This document shows positions 7,165 to 10,495 of a stretch of DNA of 10,495 nucleotides, in pieces. Source of the DNA: JAZDKP01 sp043802925 (GTDB lineage: Bacteria > Fibrobacterota > OXYB2-FULL-49-7 > JAEUSG01); the NCBI GenBank assembly GCA_043802925.1, contig JAZDKP010000293.1, positions 1 through 10,495 on the forward strand. Reading direction: 5' to 3'. Made by a program: the position numbers and the translations under genes. The notes beneath the pieces are model-generated. The model had not been told where the DNA came from. It saw nothing but the letters and a program-made list of their open reading frames with translations, and searched no databases. Within the stretch, counting starts at the first letter, position 1. The number at the start of each line of letters is the position of its first letter.

Positions 7165-10100
7165 TCAGTGTCCCCCGGCTCCGGCCGGTACGGGCAGGCA
7201 GGCGGCCAGATGTTGAAAGGTTTCTGTCCGGCTGAGGTCTTCGAGCCTGCGGGTTCGGCCCTGTTTCACAATCAGGTAGAAAAAGCGCTCCGCCCGCGCC
7301 CGGTCCGCGGGTGTCCCATCAGCAAGGTCGCGCGCCAGCCGTTCAAACGCGCCGCCTTCTTCGATGACTTGAAGCGAAAGCGCGGACAGTTCTGGATTCC
7401 CGTGTTCCAACAGCGCAATCAGGCGGTCCAATCCGTCGCTGCCGAACCGGAGGAGGCTGCGCAGGACCGGGAGCCGCATTGTGTCACCACCGTTGCTGCC
7501 CAGGAGGCGGAGAATGACGGGCACGGCCGCGGGGTTGGCAAGACGCGCCAATGCCGACAATGCGGCGAGCCGGATGTCACAATCGGTCTCGGCGAACAGT
7601 TGCGCCAGACGGTCCAAGACCGTGTCGTCGCCGATTTTCCCGAGCGCCTCAATGACGGAGAGCCGTAAGGCCTTTTCCGTGCGGTCGAGGAGGTTTGTCA
7701 GCAGGGGCACGGCGTCCAAATCGCGCAGCGTTCCGGCCGCGGCCGCGGCCGCGGAAAGAAAAGGCGCTGGCAGCGTCCCGTCCAGAAGCAGGCCGCGAAA
7801 GGCCTCGGCCGCCTCGCGCTTCATGGGCAGCAGGTGCTGGATCATCATGCGGCCGGTCCAGGGGTCGCTTTTCAGCACCGCGTCGAGGATGGCCGGGAGC
7901 GCGCGCGTCGCTTCGATACGTCCGAGCGCGAACACGGCCGCGAGCCGGACCTCCACCTGCCGGTCCCTGAGCAGGGGGGTGAGTCCGCGTTCCGCCTCGG
8001 CCATCTTCAAATGCCCGAGGTTGTGCGCGGCCCCGGCGCGGCGCCACCAGCGAAAGGAGCGGAGCGCGCGAAGGTCGCGGGTGTAAAGTTTGAGCGACTT
8101 GTAGACGAACGCGGTCTCCTCGGCCTCGCTTCCCTTCAAAAACTCCATCTGCGAAAGCAGGATGTCGCGCGTCAGCGGGAGGCGGCCCAGTTTTTTCACT
8201 TTGCGCGCCTTCTGCGCCATTTTGGTGTCTGAATTGAGTGCCGCGAGCACGGCCTGGGTATGCGCCGGGGAGGCGGTGCGGAGCGCTCCCGTGCGCTCCA
8301 GCCAGCGCTGCACAAACAGAAAGATGCCGAGGAAAAGGATGATGCCGCAGAAAAGCGCGCCGATGATCGCGATGAGCCGGCGCTGGTATTCGTAATACTT
8401 CTCGTCAAGCCCGAGGCTGTAAAGCCGGAGGGCGGGGCCTTCCTTCCGCTGCATGAAGGTGACGCGGCGGTCGCGGTGGTCGCGGACGTCAATTCGCCGG
8501 AGGCCGGGCGAGGGCAGCACAGAGAGGCTGTACCCGGCCGGGATGCTGTCGGACGGGACATTGAGCCACAGCCGGAGCGTACGGTACGAAAGGGCCGCAT
8601 CGCGGACGCGGATATCCGCCCGTTTTTCGTAGAACGTTGCGTAGGTGTCGAGGTCGCCCACCCAGATGTCGCGTTTCCGCACCGCGAGCAGCAGCTTTTC
8701 CACGGCCGCGAGTTTGTAGCCTGTGTTCGTGGGGTGGATCATGAAGGTATTGATGGCCCCGTTGTCCGCGTTGGCCGATATGACGCGGGTCCAGCGTGTG
8801 ATCCTGTCGTCCATGTTACTGGGCAGGAGGGGGTCGTGGGGTGCGTCGCCGTCAAAGGTCATGGGAATGTCGAGTACGCGGCTTTCGCCGGCGCCCAGAT
8901 TGCGTGAGCGCAAGCCCCTGAACGGGAAGTTGCACATGATGGCGTTGGCTGAGACCGAGCTGTTTATTGAATACCCGCAGAGCTCCAGGATACTGTCGAG
9001 GTGCGGGTTGTAGGCCAGGTAGCCGGACCGGAACGAACGGACGCCAAAGCCCAGCGCGTTCAACAGGTTGCGGCTGACCCGGCTTTCGCCCCAGAGGGTA
9101 ACGCCCTCCCATGGACGGTAGTCGGCGTCTGACGCCAGCTCCGGACCGATGGGGGATTCATAAAAGTCTTTAAAATGTGACACGGAATGGGAACCGATGG
9201 GAAAGCCCATGTCATGCACCTGCCGGATGGAGGCGATGGTTTTGGGGTTGAAATAGGCGGTATCGATGGAGTCCGAGAAGAACTTGGTCGTGAAAAAGAA
9301 GGTGCTTGTAAAACCGTAACGTTGTTCGAGGCGGGCAAAGGCCACGCTGTTCGGAAACGATTCCCGGGTGTCCACGTCGTGTGACAGCAGGAGGGTGGTG
9401 CGGTACGGCGCGGGTGAAAATGGGACGCTCAGAGCGGGTGAGACATACGCTTCCTGAAAGGCCTTGAGAAAAAGCATGAACATGTCCGTGGTGGGCTCAA
9501 AGCCGTTAATCCAGCAGACCGGGGCCTCAAAGGTCTGGCCGACCTGCGGCCCGAGGATGGCCGCGTCCCAGTTGATGCCGAGGTAGTAGACCGTACCGAG
9601 GCCGTAGTCGTTGCGCAAAAAGGCGGCGCCGTTGTTGTCAAATTCGCCCAGGACCTCGCCGCGCGGTTCCCCGGCCGCAAAGGTGAACGCGACTTCGGTG
9701 TAAAGTTTCGGGTTGCCGAAGCGCAATGTCCGCTCCTCCGGCCGGTCCACATAACGCAGGATGGGGTCGCGGGCGTTGGGGTTGAGGGTCATGTTGTAGC
9801 GCCGGCGGGAGGGTTCCACCCACAAGACACCGGCCAGGGCAAAGAGGGACTTTCCTATCTCGCCCGAGAGAAAGACGCGGCCGCCTTCCTGGGCGTATTC
9901 GTAGAGCGCGCGGACATCGTCCTTGTCAAGAAGCGCTTCCTGCAGGGGGCCGGAGGCCACCACACACGGGCAGTCCGCGAGTTCGGCCATGCGGCACGCG
10001 GCCTTGTAGGGAATGCCGAAATCACGCAGGGTGCGCGTGAGGGCGCGCTCCGTGGAGTTGCCGGGCTGCGGCACCCACACGCCCACACGGAGTTTATCGA

Positions 10101-10263
10101 ATGACGTGCCGGCAAGCACGGGGAAAGCGAGGAGGAGAAGGAAACCCACCCCCTTTCCCCCTCCCTCCCGCGACGGCAGGGAGGGGGCTGTTTTCCGGAA
10201 AAAGAAATTTATGAGTGTCAGACAAGTATTCTTAAGGAGCAAAGATGTAGGAACGGGAATCAT
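7165..10263 (-). CDS. GATase-like / CE4 polysaccharide deacetylase / TM / HEAT-repeat protein
   Basis: This is a 1032-residue membrane protein. A hydrophobic stretch (39-52, GVGFLLLLAFPVLAG) after basic residues is a likely signal sequence or anchor. Residues about 58-245 resemble a class-I glutamine-amidotransferase-like fold (DUF4350/ThuA style; ALYEYAQEGGRVFLSGE). Residues about 285-545 are a CE4 deacetylase: S-H295-D296-V-D298 (motif 1), H359-SVS-H363 (motif 2, metal His), SFRSGY (410-415, motif 3 variant) and TFMIHP with H510. One TM helix spans about 630-651. Beyond it, basic residues and HEAT-like helical repeats (about 735-950) should be cytoplasmic. The likely job is deacetylating, outside the membrane, the polymer made by the next gene's glycosyltransferase, while the HEAT domain binds partners inside. 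ATG at 10263 lacks a visible ribosome-binding site; GTG at 10149 has AGGGGG 7 nt upstream and is a real alternative. It is first in a three-gene operon. Confidence 0.87.
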   Translation of the reverse strand: MIPVPTSLLLKNTCLTLINFFFRKTAPSLPSREGGGKGVGFLLLLAFPVLAGTSFDKLRVGVWVPQPGNSTERALTRTLRDFGIPYKAACRMAELADCPCVVASGPLQEALLDKDDVRALYEYAQEGGRVFLSGEIGKSLFALAGVLWVEPSRRRYNMTLNPNARDPILRYVDRPEERTLRFGNPKLYTEVAFTFAAGEPRGEVLGEFDNNGAAFLRNDYGLGTVYYLGINWDAAILGPQVGQTFEAPVCWINGFEPTTDMFMLFLKAFQEAYVSPALSVPFSPAPYRTTLLLSHDVDTRESFPNSVAFARLEQRYGFTSTFFFTTKFFSDSIDTAYFNPKTIASIRQVHDMGFPIGSHSVSHFKDFYESPIGPELASDADYRPWEGVTLWGESRVSRNLLNALGFGVRSFRSGYLAYNPHLDSILELCGYSINSSVSANAIMCNFPFRGLRSRNLGAGESRVLDIPMTFDGDAPHDPLLPSNMDDRITRWTRVISANADNGAINTFMIHPTNTGYKLAAVEKLLLAVRKRDIWVGDLDTYATFYEKRADIRVRDAALSYRTLRLWLNVPSDSIPAGYSLSVLPSPGLRRIDVRDHRDRRVTFMQRKEGPALRLYSLGLDEKYYEYQRRLIAIIGALFCGIILFLGIFLFVQRWLERTGALRTASPAHTQAVLAALNSDTKMAQKARKVKKLGRLPLTRDILLSQMEFLKGSEAEETAFVYKSLKLYTRDLRALRSFRWWRRAGAAHNLGHLKMAEAERGLTPLLRDRQVEVRLAAVFALGRIEATRALPAILDAVLKSDPWTGRMMIQHLLPMKREAAEAFRGLLLDGTLPAPFLSAAAAAAGTLRDLDAVPLLTNLLDRTEKALRLSVIEALGKIGDDTVLDRLAQLFAETDCDIRLAALSALARLANPAAVPVILRLLGSNGGDTMRLPVLRSLLRFGSDGLDRLIALLEHGNPELSALSLQVIEEGGAFERLARDLADGTPADRARAERFFYLIVKQGRTRRLEDLSRTETFQHLAACLPVPAGAGGH
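7733..7754. repeat. GGCCGC hexamer microsatellite coding for an Ala tract
   Basis: Three tandem GGCCGC units plus a partial fourth run from 7735 to 7754, flanked by CC. They encode six consecutive alanines (838-843) in the HEAT region of the deacetylase/HEAT protein. Gain or loss of one unit would change the tract by two alanines without a frameshift. The whole run is also self-complementary. Confidence 0.6.
10145..10169 (-). other. Candidate G-quadruplex motif over the alternative start
   Basis: On the minus (coding) strand five G-runs of 3, 3, 5, 5 and 3 are separated by 1, 1, 3 and 1 nt, which meets the standard intramolecular G-quadruplex pattern. It overlaps one arm of the 10157-10187 inverted repeat, the AGGGGG ribosome-binding candidate and the GTG at 10149. 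It could form in the transcript or in the non-template DNA strand. Formation is inferred from pattern only. Confidence 0.45.
10157..10187. repeat. GC-rich palindromic repeat at the 5' end of the deacetylase/HEAT gene
   Basis: CCCCCTCCCT (10157-10166) and AGGGAGGGGG (10178-10187) form a perfect 10-bp stem with an 11-nt loop that can pair further (CCG/CGG). Read as protein from ATG 10263 it gives the low-complexity segment APSLPSREGGGKG (26-38). Sequences of this CCCTCCC...GGGAGGG style are familiar as dispersed intergenic palindromes in several bacterial genomes. Here it lies either in the untranslated leader (if translation starts at GTG 10149) or inside the signal-sequence n-region (if at ATG 10263). 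Confidence 0.65.
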
Positions 10264-10303
10264 GGGATAAATTACAGAATGAGTTAGTGTTGCGTCTTAC
10301 GAT

Positions 10304-10331
10304 TGAGCCGGGGCCAGTAAAATGGACACAC
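10304..10331 (+). repeat. Putative terminal inverted repeat of the IS3-family element
   Basis: Read inward from the boundary, the sequence starts TGAGCCGGGG and ends TGGACACACG. IS3-family ends typically start with TG and carry a GGACAC block about 20-25 bp in. The exact outer base is uncertain by one or two positions because the partner repeat is not in the window. Confidence 0.55.
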
Positions 10332-10333
10332 GC

Positions 10334-10495
10334 CTAAGCACATTTTTGCCATCCCAGAGCTTCGAACTCAGCCGGTGGGACATTTCCCAGCGCGCTGTGG
10401 AGTCTTTGCCTGTTGTAAAAGACCTCGATATAGTCAAAGAGTCGTCTCTCAGCATCTGCAAGGTTCTCGAAAACATAATCTCCAAGCATTTCCCG
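10334..10495 (-). CDS. IS3-family transposase OrfB, C-terminal 53 residues (5' part beyond window)
   Basis: The minus-strand frame is open from the window edge to TAG at 10336-10334. It reads as the tail of an IS3-family OrfB (DDE/rve integrase): the stretch FDYIEVFYNRQRLHSALGN, followed by PPAEFEALGWQKCA, is the hallmark end of these transposases. The third catalytic residue (Glu) lies upstream of this segment, so activity cannot be judged. No frameshift or internal stop is seen in the visible part. Confidence 0.88.
   Translation of the reverse strand, partial: REMLGDYVFENLADAERRLFDYIEVFYNRQRLHSALGNVPPAEFEALGWQKCA

Larger units (their letters stand above)
10304..10495 (-). mobile_element. 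Right end of an IS3-family insertion sequence, cut by the window edge
   Basis: The element contains the C-terminus of an IS3-type transposase. About 28 bp after the transposase stop, it ends in a terminal sequence that begins TGAGCC and runs to TGGACACACG when read inward on the plus strand, matching the TGA...GGACAC style of IS3-family inverted repeats. The other end is outside the window, so the target duplication cannot be seen. The insertion point is about 40 bp before ATG 10263 of the operon's first gene, in the same orientation. Confidence 0.75.

Noticed and set aside
5837..7216. Plus-strand open frame of 459 codons antisense to the glycosyltransferase
   Set aside because: The His/Glu/Val-rich translation is typical of the complement of a GC-rich membrane-protein gene. 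The minus strand carries the full GT2 motif set.
8260..8907. Plus-strand open frame of 215 codons antisense to the deacetylase/HEAT gene
   Set aside because: No domain is recognisable, and it lies over conserved CE4 and TM coding sequence on the other strand.
10297..10485. 62-codon minus-strand open frame at the right edge
   Set aside because: It is out of frame with the transposase; the neighbouring frame (10334-10495) encodes the clear IS3 OrfB C-terminus.
1..10495. CRISPR arrays, tRNA, rRNA or riboswitches
   Set aside because: I saw no regularly spaced repeats, tRNA cloverleaf or conserved RNA core in the short non-coding gaps.

Overview
The window is bacterial, compact and mostly GC-rich, with short or overlapping gene junctions. 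Nothing in it fixes the species. A stand-alone RecD2-type helicase, a two-component-style beta-propeller protein, a GAF sensor kinase and a CE4/HEAT exopolysaccharide-type protein together suggest a free-living Gram-negative-like environmental bacterium, such as a deltaproteobacterial or FCB/PVC-type lineage. That placement is inference only.

Layout from left to right. (1) 2-1648, plus strand: the C-terminal part of a large, probably secreted protein. It has a PHP-like remnant, an IPT/TIG domain and a beta-propeller, and it ends in a predicted intrinsic terminator. (2) 1642-3816, minus: a full-length RecD2-family SF1B helicase, convergent with the first gene and overlapping it by 7 bp. (3) 3905-4532, plus: an overlapping mntA-hepT pair (MNT nucleotidyltransferase antitoxin and HEPN toxin, type VII toxin-antitoxin), AT-richer than its neighbours. 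A good sigma70-like promoter for recD2 overlaps the mntA start. (4) 10263 to 4554, minus: a tightly packed three-gene operon. The first gene encodes a 1032-residue membrane protein with a GATase-like domain, a CE4 deacetylase, one transmembrane segment and HEAT repeats. After 2 nt comes a membrane processive family-2 glycosyltransferase, and after an ATGA overlap a soluble GAF histidine kinase. (5) 10304-10495: the right end of an IS3-family insertion sequence, lying about 40 bp upstream of the operon's first possible start codon.

The operon reads as a polysaccharide module. The glycosyltransferase would polymerise and move a sugar polymer across the inner membrane. The deacetylase domain, predicted to face outward, would trim acetyl groups. 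The HEAT domain would act inside the cell as a protein-binding platform, and the coupled kinase would sense a cytoplasmic signal. No outer-membrane export protein, PgaD-like subunit or response regulator is visible here, so the system is incomplete in this window or completed elsewhere.

The least ordinary points are the domain combination of the 1032-residue protein, its coupling to a kinase, and a palindromic, G-quadruplex-capable repeat at its 5' end that makes the true start uncertain and may hide the ribosome-binding site.
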